A stretch of DNA of 64,000 nt, taken from assembly GCA_011503125.2 (NCBI GenBank), contig WWBZ02000033.1:2976001-3040000 (forward strand). The letters are read 5' to 3'. The number at the start of each line of letters is the position of its first letter. Positions within the stretch are counted from its first letter, which is position 1. This DNA comes from Botryosphaeria dothidea (Eukaryota > Ascomycota > Dothideomycetes > Botryosphaeriales > Botryosphaeriaceae). This document shows positions 20,459 to 32,468 of this stretch, piece after piece. The notes beneath the pieces were generated by a model, which saw only the letters and a program-made list of their open reading frames with translations, was not told the DNA's origin and made no database searches. The translations under genes were made by a program, and so were the position numbers.

Positions 20459-22030
20459 TCATGCCCTCTTCCCCCTATTCTTGATGTACTGCGAAATCTG
20501 CTCCACCCTTGTCAAAAACATCAACCCCCTCTGATCATTGCTCCACACCAGCACGCCGATCGAATCCGCGTACTTCTTCAAATCCTGATACTCATCCCAA
20601 TCCCTAAAATCCTTGAACAAAAACCCTTCCGTCGACTTCATGCGGTCGCCTTCGATCTGCCACAGGCGGATCTGGTCGACGACGGTGGGCGGCAGCACCG
20701 GCGTCTTACGCTGCATCTGCGGGTGCGCGTACGTGTCGAGGTACGAGATGATCTGGTCGGCAGTAATTCCCAAACCGATGGCGCGCTGGACCGACTCCTT
20801 GGTCAACTTGCCCGACACCAGGTTCGGGAAGCGCGTCTCCAGGTCGGTGAAGAGGGCGAGCACGGCGATCTGCAGCGCGCTGCTCGTGTAGGCGTAGAGG
20901 CGGTAGTTGGTTTCGATGATGATGTAGCCCTTGCTGCCGGGCGTCGACGTGGCGTTGAGGGCGCTGGAGAAAGAGTCGGAGTTGTTGAGGGCGGCCGCGT
21001 CGGAGGTGAGCGTCGTGGCGAGGCGGGTGGGGTAGAAGCGGTTGGATTTGGGGGGCGAGCGGTAGACGATGCCGAAGTCGTTGAGATCGTCGAGCATGTG
21101 TTGCTGTGTTGCTGTAAGGCTATCGGTGGAGTAGTCTTGACCCAGTTCGAGACTACCGAGCATGAAAAGAAAAGAAAGGACGTCGACGTTATCCATCTTG
21201 AGCTTGTTCGAAGTTAGCAAACATAATAGCGTGCTTCCCAGTCAGATTGAGCCGCACCCGGTGGGAATTCTCCAGATACACAATGAGCAGGCTCCACACC
21301 TGCGCATTCACCTCCTGCAGCAGGAACGAGAAGCCGCCTTGCGTAATAGTCGGACGACCTCCTCTCATTTCAATGAAATGTCCTAGTTCCAGCAATGCTT
21401 TCGTTCCCGTTGTGATATCCGCTCCAATACCAAGCGCCGAGCCCGTACTCCCAACCATATATTGCAGAATAGTCTCCCATTTTGCTCTTGCGAATTGATC
21501 CAGCGTATCAATGGAGACGCGTTTTGCACCTGATTCCACGCACGGTACGCCGAAGGATCGATGGTTTCCACCGCCGGTAAGGGCCTGCCTCAGCGAGTTT
21601 TGAAAGCCACTGGAAAGGCGATAGGCTCGCGCTCCCACATTCTCTTGCGCTTGCGTGACGATGTGGAGACTCTCAAGTACGGATATTGCCTTGTCCTTCT
21701 CTCTGTCCGGTCTGTCAGTTTTGCCTTCGAAGGGCTCGGGAGCGGAGGAGTCTCGTTCCATACCCACTGGAGCCGTTGCGTATCCATGTCTCAAGCTCGG
21801 CTGCTGGGAAAGGCCCGGTCATGTAGAGCATTGTCATAACAATCATCTTCGCTACAGATCGGATTAGTTCGAGCCGTGTTGCGTGTAGAGTGACAAGGCC
21901 ACGAACCCAAATGGGGCAGCATGCGACGGAAGACGGCCAGGACCGCAGAGGGCTGCTGATACAGGCGCTTGTGGGTGGCGCCAGTCAGGCCCTCGAGATA
22001 CTCGAGGGCCTGCGACGAGGAGGCCGACAT
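20459..22030 (-). CDS. TFB2: TFIIH subunit Tfb2/p52
   Basis: Four exons: 21907-22030, 21764-21851, 21258-21711 and 20459-21202; 469 residues. Intron 3 has a GTGCGG donor and a textbook GCTAAC branch point just before the AAG acceptor. The N-terminal half is helical ('ALEYLEGLTGATHKRLYQQPSAVLAVFRRM' spans the start); 'MDNVDVLSFLFMLGSLELGQDYS' is the strongest family block; the end ('VLPPTVVDQIRLW ... LVWSNDQRGLMFLT') is the domain that binds Tfb5. Tfb2 anchors and stimulates the XPB/Ssl2 ATPase in TFIIH, acting in promoter opening and nucleotide-excision repair. The product replaces three apparently broken frames with one continuous protein of family-typical length. Confidence 0.92.
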
Positions 22031-22284
22031 AGCGGAGGAGGGTGCGGTCGGGCGCTTCGCTATGTGAGGATCATTGTCGGGGTGGGCGAAGGGAGTGTGC
22101 GAAGAACAAAACGCGTAGGCTGCGGGTCGACTGCCTAGCTAGCTATGCTGTCGTTAGGCGCGCGAGTCATGGCGCAGCTCCGTAGGGCTGATGCACGCCT
22201 GAGCTCCACGGCCCGCCTCGGCGACGTCACCCCTCCTCCAAGCACATCCACTCCGAGCGTGCGACATTATCCATTCCATCAAGC

Positions 22285-23275
22285 ATGTCTCAGAAAACAT
22301 TGAAGTTCGTGACTTCTGTACGTCCATCTGCGTTTACCTCACCCATTGGCGTCGTACTCACCCCAACTGCCTTCAGGTTTGGAAGTCCTTCCAGGCCACT
22401 TCGGGCTTGGAACCGAGGTGAATTGCCCCCTATCCTTTTGGCAACTGTCTGTGAATTGAGCTCAGTCCTCTTAGACTCCTGAACAATGTAAGCCGGTTCC
22501 TCAACTTAATTACGTATCTATGAAAAACTACTCGTAAATCATCTCCGCCCAATCTTACTGGTGGGAGCAAGTTTCGTTCAAAACAGCCATTATGGTGGTA
22601 TTTCATAGCAAAGAAACTAATGTTTGAAGCTTCGCATCACAAACGCCGTCCCTGGTCGTGTCAAGTTCGAGCTTGATATTGAGAGGCACCATACCAACCG
22701 CCTCAAGATTCTTCACGGCGGCACCATAGCTAGCATGGGTATGAACACCAACATGCCCTTACTTCCGGATTATTTTCATTGATGCCTTCTCAGTGGACCT
22801 TGGTGGCTCCCTAGCCGTTGCATCACGCGGTCTCTTCGCAACAGGCGTATCTACGGATCTAAACGGTACATCCAAGCAATGTCAGGCTTTCCTTCCAACT
22901 GCTGATATCGGATTTCACCAGTAACCTACCTTAACTCTGGCGGTACTGAGGGCAACACCATCCGTGCCGAAGTGGAATGCGATAAGTGTAAGTGACCCTC
23001 CTCCTTGGGACTTGTTCACGAAGCATCTGACGGAGTAATCCAGTCGGAAAGACACTTGCGTACACCAACATCAAGTTCTTCAACGACAAGAACGAGGTAG
23101 TTGCACGTGGCAGCCATACTAAGTAAGTTTGTCACTGGATCTCTTGCTGCATATTGCAGTTTTGCACAAACATTAACGAACTATACTTAGATATGTCACG
23201 CTTGCTTGGAAGGATCCTAACAACATTGTTGAGGAGATCAAAGCAGAAGACGCGGCAGTTAAGAATGGAAAGTAG
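22285..23275 (+). CDS. Hotdog-fold acyl-CoA thioesterase (Them2/ACOT13-like)
   Basis: Eight exons for 165 residues: 22285-22317, 22377-22417, 22475-22487, 22630-22738, 22794-22865, 22922-22987, 23044-23122 and 23191-23275. Third exon is 13 nt. The hotdog core carries 'RLKILHGGTIASM-VDLGGSLAV', where the HGG loop and the Asp after the junction correspond to the catalytic centre of Them2/PaaI enzymes; 'GVSTDLN-VTYLNSG' follows. Role in the family: hydrolysis of medium/long-chain acyl-CoA, often mitochondrial or peroxisomal; no clear targeting signal is visible. The 142-bp third intron is longer than the others and could hide one more microexon, so residues about 25-32 are uncertain. It is divergent from TFB2, 254 bp between ATGs. 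Confidence 0.87.
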
Positions 23276-23486
23276 ATATCATCGCATCTATTAGCAAAAG
23301 AGGATTGCGCATCACGGTAAGAGGGTCATAGACAGTTTGGCGGATGTCAGTGTTTAAATACAATTCATAAGCTTCATTTCCTGACGACGGCTTGTTCATC
23401 TCCATTGCGTACGCATTGCAAAACATCAAATCTTGGTGTTTCTATCTTTTTGGCTTAGCAGAAGTACTCCACGAGGTGGGTCTCTC

Positions 23487-25527
23487 TCAAGGGGCAGAGA
23501 TATTCGCAAATGCCGCAACTACCTCCTTGAAGCTTCTACTCTCTCCATCGTCTTCCCGCCATACAGCCTCATCACCATCCAATTCTGCCCCAGGTGCACA
23601 CCATGTCACCTTCAGATACCCATCCCGACCCGAAATGTGAGTTGCCATATCTATTCTCACCGCTTCTTTGTTCTCTGCGTCCTTTTCTTTCTTGGCAATA
23701 TATTGCAGTTCTTGGTAACGATGATTCGGCCGCAACCGAGGATATTCCTTAGCAACGAGGTTGAGTAGAAGGTCCATGGAGAAAGCATTGTCAAGGTAAT
23801 CCTTGAGAGAATCGAGCGCGTCGAATGAGAGTGATCGATTCTGGTCTTGGCCGTTATCGTGATAGAGGATGGCAGCAAGGGCAGGGGGTATCGTCAAATT
23901 AATATGTGTTCCATTGGCTGGTGGTGCCACGATTGTTCGGAGGGTAATCTTGAGGTCCTGATGGAGGTCCTTGAATTTGTCTGGGGCCGAGGGCAAAGAG
24001 ACGGCCGCCGTTGTTGTGAGAGGGCGGGAAAGAACAGCCACGAGAGCGTCCAGTTGCGGAAGACGATTTCGTGCAGAGTATGTTTCTTTGATTGTTTCCG
24101 AGAGGGAGGCGAAAGCTGATTCGAAATTTATCTCAAGAGATATGCCAGCGCGGGCAAGAATTCGTTGCACTATGGCCAAGTAAGATCTGACGGCATTTGT
24201 AGCGCCGTGGTGGTGAGTGAAATTGAGGAGGGTTCGGATGATTGGGTATTGCTGCTCGGCCCGTGGGCGTTCGGTTAGAGCCGGTGGTAGTTGAGTCCGT
24301 CTCCTTAACTTTTGGCTGTGGACGTATGTCAACAGCAAACGCAGGCCCAGTGCTACATCTTCGGCCAATCCATCATAAGGGTGTCTTGAAGGAAGCTCTT
24401 CCATATCGTCTATGCCAATTAGATCGACATGGATCTCCCGTGTGTTCTCGTCGTCGCTGCCCTCTCTACTCAAACCTAGAGGGATGATGATGACATGATC
24501 GCGGTATCGTATGTTGTAGGATAATAGTTGTCGCGACTCGATGGACATCTCATGGAAGAGTTCCTCCTCGAAGAGGGAGTCTCTTGCTCTCCGAATGAGA
24601 TCCTCAATTTCCAGATCGCTCTGAGAAGTAAATGCCAAGTTGTTCTGACTTGAAGATCCGACGACTTTTCCATGCTGGAAGACCTGCACACGCACAGCCT
24701 TTGGTTGCCGAACGAGAGCCTGGTCAAGGATGATGTTCCCATCATCCTTGGCACGAAGAGGCGCAAAACCTCGGTGGTGGAACATGGGGTTGGCTTCCAG
24801 GAAGCCAAATTGGACACCCAGCGTGCCAGAATTGGGCGCAACTCTGCGCAAAGACCATCCTCTCTTCTTGATTGACAGAATTTGGCCCCAATATTGAGTC
24901 TCCTTGCGGACTTCCTTCTCCAGCTTGGTAGCAGCCTGCAAAAGCGCATCAGCCGAAGCACCCAGGCCCTCCATCGTCCAGCCTTTGGCGACGAGATCCT
25001 GTCGCTTTTTCTGATGGTCATCCGGGTGCTTTGCTGGCCATTTGTCATAGGCGAATGATCCTTCTGGGACTCCGCTCTGCTTCAAGGTGGGCGACATGTA
25101 GTTGGAACCGCGCGGCATGTCTTTGGAGAGAAGAAGGCCGAGAAAGTCGATGGTATAGAGGATTTCCTGCTGAGCATCACTAGCAGTCATTAGCTATAAG
25201 GGCAAGCAAATCTACAACAGGCAGCACGCACTTGATGTGCCTGAACATCTCGGCCTTCGCGTCGCGAAGCTCCTCGGCCCGCTTTTTGGCGTCATTGCTG
25301 GGATCATCGTCCTCATCCTCGTCGTCGGAGGTCTCGGCAATGCCGGCTTCTCGGGCGGCGACCATCTCCCGTAGCTTGTCTTCATTCATGTGACGGAACT
25401 GGCCGAACTGAGTTGAGATGCGGGCCAGTTGCACGATCAGCGACTCGTCGTTGTCTGCGGCGGAGGTGAAGGGGCGCAAGGCAAGTGGGAAAGACGCGCT
25501 GGCGTCCGATAGCTGAGAGTCGCCCAT
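23487..25527 (-). CDS. MED17: Mediator complex subunit 17 (Srb4)
   Basis: Two exons (25232-25527 and 23487-25179); 662 residues. The start region ('FPLALRPFTSAADNDESLIVQLARI') is the MED17 signature that begins many fungal members; an acidic stretch and coiled coil follow ('SDDEDEDDDPSNDAKKRAEELRDAKAEMF'). The junction gives 'HIN-DAQQEILYTIDFLGLLLSK'. The remainder has family blocks such as 'RGWSLRRVAPNSGTLGVQFGF' and 'LSYNIRYRDHVIIIPLG'. MED17 is the scaffold of the Mediator head module linking activators to RNA polymerase II. It is convergent with the thioesterase (211 bp between stops) and divergent from ISN1. A short 53-bp intron separates the exons. Confidence 0.93.
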
Positions 25528-25845
25528 GGTTGTCGATGTGGGCGTCAGCGGGAGTGCGAGAGCAGGCGTTGGATGAGCTGTCGCGTCGCGGCCGGTGGTG
25601 TTGACATGGAGGCCGGCTTGCGACAGAAAGACGCTTTAGACTCCATGCGGCATAGCGCAGCGGGTAGATAAGATAGGCGAGCGGTGCATCAGGGGTACCT
25701 AGGGCGGCGGCGGTGTGCGGGCGTGTGACAGCGATCGGCCAGCTCCGACGCCAGACGCGGAGAAGCTCTCGCTGCTGGAGCGTAAGCTCTTCGCGCCACC
25801 TCTTCTTCTTTCCTTCTCCTGAATTGCAGTAAACAAAACACAATC
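25528..25845. promoter_or_regulatory. Divergent MED17/ISN1 promoter
   Basis: 318 bp between start codons, with GC-rich flanks and a CTTCTTCTTTCCTTCTCCT pyrimidine tract just before the ISN1 ATG. No gene was seen. Confidence 0.45.
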
Positions 25846-27435
25846 ATGACGACCAGGTACAGAGTTGAGTGTAAGTTCTCTTCTGCAGCCCCGGCTCTCT
25901 CTCCGCGCTGACCCGCGCCATAGATGCACTCAAGGTGCGTATTCTCCTCCCGCACCTTGGCTTCCCCATGCTGATCGCCTCCGTAGACTCACCGACGTGA
26001 CCAATTGGTACTTCTTTTCCTTCCTTGCCATGACAAGCCTCCTGCTAACACGCTCTGCAGATCGAATGGATCAAGGTTCTCCATCCCCACAATTGTCCGC
26101 CTGCAACCCGGAGCTAATGCGCTGTTTCGCCGTAGGGTCTGCTGGCCGTGCCGTTCGTGCTGCACTCGCAGCCCACGGCCGTGTTTGAGCCGCGCCGGGA
26201 GAGCACTGAGCAGATGGCCGCCATTGCCCATCGCCGCTATGGAGAAATCATGCGCGATGTCGAGGAGCTGATCAATGACCACAGTTCGTGCATTCCCGCT
26301 GAGGATTTCCGTTTGCCGTAGTGTCTAAGTAGCATGTGCCAGTTGCCCACCAGCGCGCCGGCACCGAGCAGAACTCGAAGCTCAAGCTCCTGGTGCCTGC
26401 CGTGTCCAAGTTCTTCACGCCTCTACTTCTCCACGATGCCTTCGTATACCAGGACAAGCGCCGTTTCATCAGTCACCGCCGCTTCGTCGCGCCGTCCTTC
26501 AACGACGTCCGTCTGATCCTTAATACCGCCCAAGTCATGTCCCTCGTGCGTGCCGGCCCGCTTGACCTGATCACCTTTGATGGTGATGTCACGCTCTATG
26601 ACGACGGCCAATCCCTGGTCCCAGAGAATCAAGTCATCCCGCGCATCATGGGCCTTTTGCGCAAAGGCACTAGGGTTGGCATCGTGACCGCTGCCGGCTA
26701 TACCGAGGGCGCCCGTTACTACGAGCGTCTGCATGGCCTACTCGGCGCTATCCGAGCATCTGACATGCCAAGCAGCTACAAACAAAACCTCATCGTCATG
26801 GGCGGTGAAAGCAGCTACCTGTTCAAGTACGCGGAAGAGGAGAAGCACTTACTACAGTGGGTTCCTCGGAAGGACTGGATTCTCGAGGAAATGCGCACCT
26901 GGACCGAAGAGGACGTGAGCTTAATTCTCGACGTTGCGGAGACTGCACTGAGAGAGTGCGTGAAGAACATGCGTCTCCAAGCTCAGATCATTCGAAAGCA
27001 GCGTGCGGTTGGCATCGTCCCCGCTACCCCAGGAGCTAGATTTGCTAGAGAGCAGCTCGAAGAGACAGTCCTAGTGACGCAGAAAATCCTAGAGATGTCC
27101 GAGGTTGGAAGGCGTCTTCCTTTCTGTGCTTTTAACGGTGAGTCCTAAAAAAAACCACATCTCGTCCAAATCGTTGACTTCAAACAGGAGGAAATGATGT
27201 CTTCGTCGACATTGGTGATAAATCATGGGGTGTGTTGGCATGCCAGCGCTTCTTCGGCGGCATCGACGGAAGCAAAACTCTCCATGTTGGTGATCAGTTC
27301 CTCTCGGCTGGTGCCAATGATTTCAAGGCTCGTCTTGCCTGTACCACGGCCTGGATCGCCAATCCCGCAGAGACTTGCTCTCTTCTGGATGAGATTGCCG
27401 AATTGGACGAGATGCAGCAACGGAAGCAGGTGTGA
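25846..27435 (+). CDS. ISN1: IMP-specific 5'-nucleotidase
   Basis: Seven exons: 25846-25870, 25924-25934, 25987-26007, 26061-26075, 26136-26283, 26343-27137 and 27188-27435; 420 residues. The first four exons are only 25, 11, 21 and 15 nt, yet they join to 'MTTRYRVEYALKTHRRD' and 'QLIEWIKGLLAVPFVL', which is the conserved Isn1 start. The catalytic haloacid-dehalogenase-like motif is FDGDVTLYDDG at 152-162 (D153, D155); 'VGIVTAAGYTEGARYY' and 'MGGESSYLF' follow. It hydrolyses IMP to inosine in purine salvage and is a cytosolic, fungal-type enzyme. An acceptor at 26342 was chosen over an upstream AG because only it keeps frame ('NDHIAHQRAG'). All exons sum to an exact multiple of three. Confidence 0.92.
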
Positions 27436-27896
27436 CTCTCATGAAATATTTCCTAGTCATCTCATCTCTCTTGGATGGAAAGGGCCGGAGTTACTTGGCT
27501 AACCCATATTTGGAAGAATCCTGTGTGAGTTCATGATTGCATGAGGTCATGATACCAAAAGGAGCATGTCGGAGTTAGAGAGAAATCAATGGTTGATGCT
27601 TATGGAAAGGAAGAAACCGTCGCTATGTGAGATTTTGTTTGACAACACACTAATTGTGTGTCCCGAGTCTTTCCACTCCCTGATGGCCCGGGTGTTTGGT
27701 CTTATTCGCTGAAACTCAGCAAATTCCAAGCAAACCCCCGGCCTCTCTAGACCTTTTTGTGTGAGTTCCCCCCCAAAAACAAATTCCCCCGAACTCGCTT
27801 CGCGTTCCAACCTCACCCCGTATGCTACCCCGCCCTTCCAACCAACTACCACGCTGCTTCATCTCCTTATAGCCTTCTCACTTCCGACCAAATCCG
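27436..27896. other. Convergent intergenic gap
   Basis: 461 bp of probable 3' UTR sequence from ISN1 and the next minus-strand gene. No gene or repeat was seen. Confidence 0.5.
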
Positions 27897-29039
27897 TCAT
27901 AAGTCTTCGCCGTGCGGTCCGCCAGGCAGCACCGCACGCGGACGGAACGCGCCCGCCATCGGGTTCAAGTCCGACCTCTTCCTCGCATGGTGCCCATGCA
28001 TCTTCGGCTGCTCCTCCAAAGGCGACAAGGGAGGGCGAGCGCCAACGGCGCCCGCAACCGGTGTCGCAAACTCCCTGCGCACGTCGGGCGTGAAGATACC
28101 ACCGGGCACGAAGTTGGCAGCGCGGGGGCTCAGGACGCTCATGGTCGGCGTCGCGACCGGCTGTGCCCACCATCCACCATCGCAGCTGTTGTCGTCCATC
28201 AGAGGGTGCTCCGTGGCAGGCCGGGGAGTGGCGAAGCAGAGGACTTGCCGCTCCATGCCGCGGACGACGTCGTCGAAGGTGCTGCTCTGCCCGTAGGCGG
28301 GGAGGGCGGGTTGGATGTACGCGGGCGCGGGCGTGACCATCTGATCCAGTGCGAATCCTGTCGGGGTCGGGAAGGGGTACTGTGGAGAGTACTTCCTGGT
28401 AGGTAGGGCGGGTGAATGGTGCTGATGCGGCATTTCGCGCGGGGCCATGGAGTGAGGAGGACCAAGCTGGTCCGGATAGGCGTATGGAGTATGCTTATAG
28501 CCCGTAGGCGTCTGGGCCGGCGTCTGCGTACCAGAGCCGGCGGCCTTCAGGTTCGCGCCGCTGACCTTACCGCTGAAGGAATGCGGCTTCGCGCCCGCCT
28601 CGTTGCCATACTTGCCCCTGCTGCCGCTCCAGGTCTTGGCCTTGATCTCCTCCTTCCTGCGCTCCAGCTTCTCCAGCTTCTCCTCTTCTTCGGCCGCCAG
28701 CTTCTTCTCTTCGGCTTCGAGCGCCAGCGCCCTCTCCGCGGATTCGACCTCGCCGATTTGCCTCTTCAGCGACTCCTCACTCTCGAAAATGTCCGTCTGA
28801 TCTAGCGTGTCTTTCCAGGCCGGATGACCTCCAGGGCTGGCGGTTGCAAGGCGATCCGGACCATGACCCGCGACGCAAGCAGGAATGACTGGGTACTTCA
28901 GCTTGTCGTAGATATAGTGACCTCGGGCGTGCCAGTGGCGCAGTTCACTGAGCGGACGAGGGGTCTGCAGGCCGGAGATGTAAATGTAAGGGGACGGTTC
29001 CACTTGATTCGCGCTGCTCGTGCGCGGCGGGGGGTGCAT
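27897..29039 (-). CDS. Unrecognised protein with central coiled coil
   Basis: Single open frame of 380 residues; function not recognised. Residues about 1-60 contain 'TPRPLSELRHWHARGHYIYDKLKYP'. An alanine/glutamate/lysine-rich coiled coil lies at about 88-135 ('SLKRQIGEVESAERALALEAEEKKL'), and the rest is Pro/Ser/His-rich and probably disordered, with conserved-looking islands 'YGQSSTFDDVVRGMERQVL' and 'RAANFVPGGIFTPD'. No transmembrane segment. Codon usage fits the window and the frame is uninterrupted, so it is likely real. An N-terminal exon upstream cannot be excluded, since the first Met is followed directly by disordered sequence. Confidence 0.65.
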   Translation of the reverse strand: MHPPPRTSSANQVEPSPYIYISGLQTPRPLSELRHWHARGHYIYDKLKYPVIPACVAGHGPDRLATASPGGHPAWKDTLDQTDIFESEESLKRQIGEVESAERALALEAEEKKLAAEEEEKLEKLERRKEEIKAKTWSGSRGKYGNEAGAKPHSFSGKVSGANLKAAGSGTQTPAQTPTGYKHTPYAYPDQLGPPHSMAPREMPHQHHSPALPTRKYSPQYPFPTPTGFALDQMVTPAPAYIQPALPAYGQSSTFDDVVRGMERQVLCFATPRPATEHPLMDDNSCDGGWWAQPVATPTMSVLSPRAANFVPGGIFTPDVRREFATPVAGAVGARPPLSPLEEQPKMHGHHARKRSDLNPMAGAFRPRAVLPGGPHGEDL

Positions 29040-30051
29040 GATTGCAAACGCTGCTCTTGTGTTCTTCGGAGGCGATGAAGTGGCGCCGTTTGAGAGTGAG
29101 AAGAGAATGTCGCGCTACGGCTGCGATGACAGTACTGCCTACCAGGTTGCTCAAGTGTGTTTTTAGATTGAGGGACCAGTGTAGCCCGCAGGTGAAGGCC
29201 ACCCAGACCAAGAGGGTTGAAGACGAAAGAAACGCTGACTCCGCGATGAGTGATTGTGTAGGAAGAGATCTGGGGCGCTGTGGTGTGGAGTGAGGAGGAA
29301 GTGTTGTCGAGGCGAGTGTGTTGGACGTTTTATGCCCCTCGCCGGCCTCAAGTCAAAAAAGCGACCACGTGCTGCACTGGAAATCCAGTGTGCTAGGCAG
29401 CAGACTTGCATTACCTTCTGCATTGGAAGTGAATGTAGATCTTTCTGTAGCGTGGAGGTGAAAAGCTATCAATCGGTGGTGATTGATAAGTTGGGGTACC
29501 CTCAGCAACCGGCGATTGGATTCGAGTTCGATTCACATCAGTGCGGGACTTTCAATTAACTTCGCTTTTATGTACAAGCTCTGTTTAACAACGTCTTCTA
29601 AAGCATGGTCTAACTGCTACTCACTCAGGTCTCCCGAGCGGTCTCAAGTGATTCTTGATTCTTTCAAACTCCTAAATATGGAAATCTTCGTATAGCCGTC
29701 GTTTCAAGATACAGCAGTGCCTTTGAAATCGATGTGTTTACTGGCGGGAACATAAGGGACATGCCTGATTTTGCTCGTATATTTTAGTCCGCGAATTTCC
29801 CTTCGTCATCCCACAACTATGAAGCTGACACTTAGGTGCTGGTACTTCGGTGGGTTGCAATGGCCGGAAATATGCAGGTTTGAAAGCTTCATAAGAGAAA
29901 TAATATACACTAAGAGAATCATCTATCATATTCTCGTACCGCTACCGTTCTTGAGTGGAAAGTCATTATCATGACGTGAAGCATCCCCGACGCCGCAATG
30001 AGCGCCTGTAAACCGGTATCTAGCTACTCAAGGAAAAAGCATGCATAACGT
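29040..30051. other. Intergenic, no gene recognised
   Basis: About 1 kb. The left third is the presumed promoter of the coiled-coil protein gene; the right part is AT-rich, with short frames only, and leads into the 3' UTR of PFK. Confidence 0.5.
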
Positions 30052-32468
30052 TTACACGGGCTTGGGCCTACCGCTCAGGGTATCAATCAGATCCTTGTAT
30101 CCCATCCAGAACTCGTCCTTAGGACGACGGTTCTTCCAGTCCGTCTCCTGTGTCTCAACCTTTTCCATTGCGGAGAACTTGACCTTGGCGCCACGGATGC
30201 CAATGACGACTGCGCTCATGGGGTCGGCATCGATATCGTCCTTGCTCTTGCCTACTCTGGAGTCAGTGATATAATCGCAGTACAAAACGTTCGGTTTACT
30301 TACCAGCAAAACTTTCAAGGTGCTGCATGCTGCGGACACCAAATCTGGTGGCCCTCATCCTATCCATGGGGGACGGCTTGCCACCCTGCTGGAAGTGACC
30401 AGGAACACCGTGACGGGACTCGAAGCGACCCTTGCCCTCCTCACGGATTATATCGGCAATAAGCTCCGTGCTGTACGTCTCCGAGGCCTTCTCGTTACGG
30501 AGGATGATTTTTCCACCACCACCCATGCCCTTGTCCTTGGCAAAGCTCTCGCGGAGGAAGTCGATATCCTTCGCGAGCATCCTGAGGTTGATACCCTCCT
30601 CGGGAGTGTAGACGGCCAGAGCACCAACAGAGATACCAGCAAGGGTAGCAATGTAGCCGGAGGCACCACCCTGGGTTTCGATGACGAAGACACGGCGACG
30701 GGATGCAGAGGCAGATTGTCTCATAACGTCGCAGTACTGGATCAGAGCGTTGAGACAAGTATCGCTGCCGAGAGAGTACTCGGTTCCTGGAACATTGTTG
30801 CTGACAGTGGCGGGAAGGACGGTCATCGGGATACGAAGAGCGGAGTAGTATTGACGACCCTTCCTTAGCTGACTGACAGAGGTGAAGGCCTCGAATCCGC
30901 CAACCACAAAGAGCGCCTGAATGTTGTACTGGTCGAAGATCTTGGCGACACCCTCAAGTCCTCCGGCCTCGTCTGCAGGCAGGCCACGGTTGGTACCAAT
31001 CTCAGAACCACCCTTGCTGATCCAATTCTCAGCATCCAGCCAGTTGATCTCGCGAACGGAGCCCTGAGGCTTGTCGGCGTGGTGGCGGCAAAGACCTGGG
31101 AAGCCGTTGTAGAGGGCTACGGGAGTGTGGCCACGAGCCAAGCAGTATGCCACTGCAGCACGAGTGGCTGCGTTCATACCACCAGCCGGGGCGCCGACGT
31201 GGATAATACCAACACGCATGCGCTACACTTATTAGCCTGAGAAATGCACTCTAGAAGACTCTTCTTACCTTCTCTGCGGGAAGTTGCATATCAGGGATCT
31301 TAGCAGTGGTGGTAATCTGGTAAGCGGAATGATATTCAGCGAATTCAACGTCGCGCAGACCCATGGCACGTTCGAAGTCCTTGGCCTTGATAGCCGCAGC
31401 AACCTCATGAGTCTGCTTCACGGCCTCCATAAGAGGGCGTCGGACGATCTTGTTCTCCAGAATGCAAATCACGGGACTGGGGGTGTCGGGGGTAGCATCC
31501 AGGACGGCATTGACGGCCTCAGCACCCTGCAGGGTAGAGAGCATGCGATCGTAGGCACAAGCCTCTCCACCTCTCTGGACGTGGCCCAGGGTGGTGATTC
31601 TGGTGTCCAGCTTGCACTCGTTGGCGAGCAGATCCTTTACTGTGGTGGGAGTAATGGCCTGGAGGTTGCTGTCATGGGCGCCCTCAGCAACGATGACCAT
31701 GGTCTTGCGCTTGCCCTCCTCACGGTGCTTCCTGACAATCTTGCTCAATTCTTGTTGCCAGTTCTCACTCGGGGGCTTCTCCGGGAGGAAGACGTAGTCC
31801 GCACCGCTGGCAACACCAGCCATCAGAGCGAGCCAACCACAATGTCTGCCCATGACCTCGATGACGAAGGCTCTCTGATGGGACGAGGCGGTGGAGTCCA
31901 GCTTGTCGATAGCCTCGCAAATAACGCCAAGGGAGGTGTATGCACCAATGGTTGCGTCGGTCCCTGCCAGGTCGTTGTCAATCGAGCCAACAAGGCCGAC
32001 GATGTTGAGATGGCGGAAGGGCGCAACCTGGTCAGCAGTGAGCTCCTTCTTCTCGACCAGCTCGTCGACCAGGCTGGGCCATTCGGATCTGAACAGGTCT
32101 GCACCAGTCAAGCTTCCGTCTCCTCCGCAAATGACGAGCGCGTCAATGCCCTTGATTATCATGTTCTTAGCGGCCTGAAGACGACCCGGACGCTCCTTGA
32201 AAGTCATGCAGCGGGCAGTTCCAATGAGAGTGCCGCCCTCGGACAGCCAGCCGCGGACATCCTCCCAGGTCATGGGGCGGATCATGTCGCCGCCCTGGAC
32301 GAGACCCTCGTAACCCTCGTAGATAGCGTAGGCCTCGCATCCACGGTGGATGGCCATGCGCACAACAGCGCGCACAGCACCGTTCATGCCGGGAGCGTCA
32401 CCTCCGGAGGTCATGACGCCAACGCGGCGCTTCTTGCCCTCGAGGGGCGGGGGCGGTCGAGCAGCCAT
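30052..32468 (-). CDS. 6-phosphofructokinase, fungal double-domain type
   Basis: Three exons (31269-32468, 30304-31222 and 30052-30251); 772 residues. The N-terminal half has intact ATP and fructose-6-phosphate sites: '[12 protein letters not shown]' (20-31), 'CGGDGSLTG', '[11 protein letters not shown]' with the catalytic Asp, 'EVMGRHCGW', 'LGHVQRGG'. The C-terminal half repeats the fold but has lost catalytic residues ('VGGFEAF' instead of GGDGS, 'SNNVPGTE'), as expected for the allosteric half of eukaryotic enzymes that binds fructose-2,6-bisphosphate. Role: committed step of glycolysis in the cytosol. Exon 1 ends almost exactly at the linker between the two halves. In Pezizomycotina a single PFK gene is usual. 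Confidence 0.95.

Noticed and set aside
20384..21217. 277-codon plus-strand frame opposite TFB2
   Set aside because: Antisense shadow of the last TFB2 exon.
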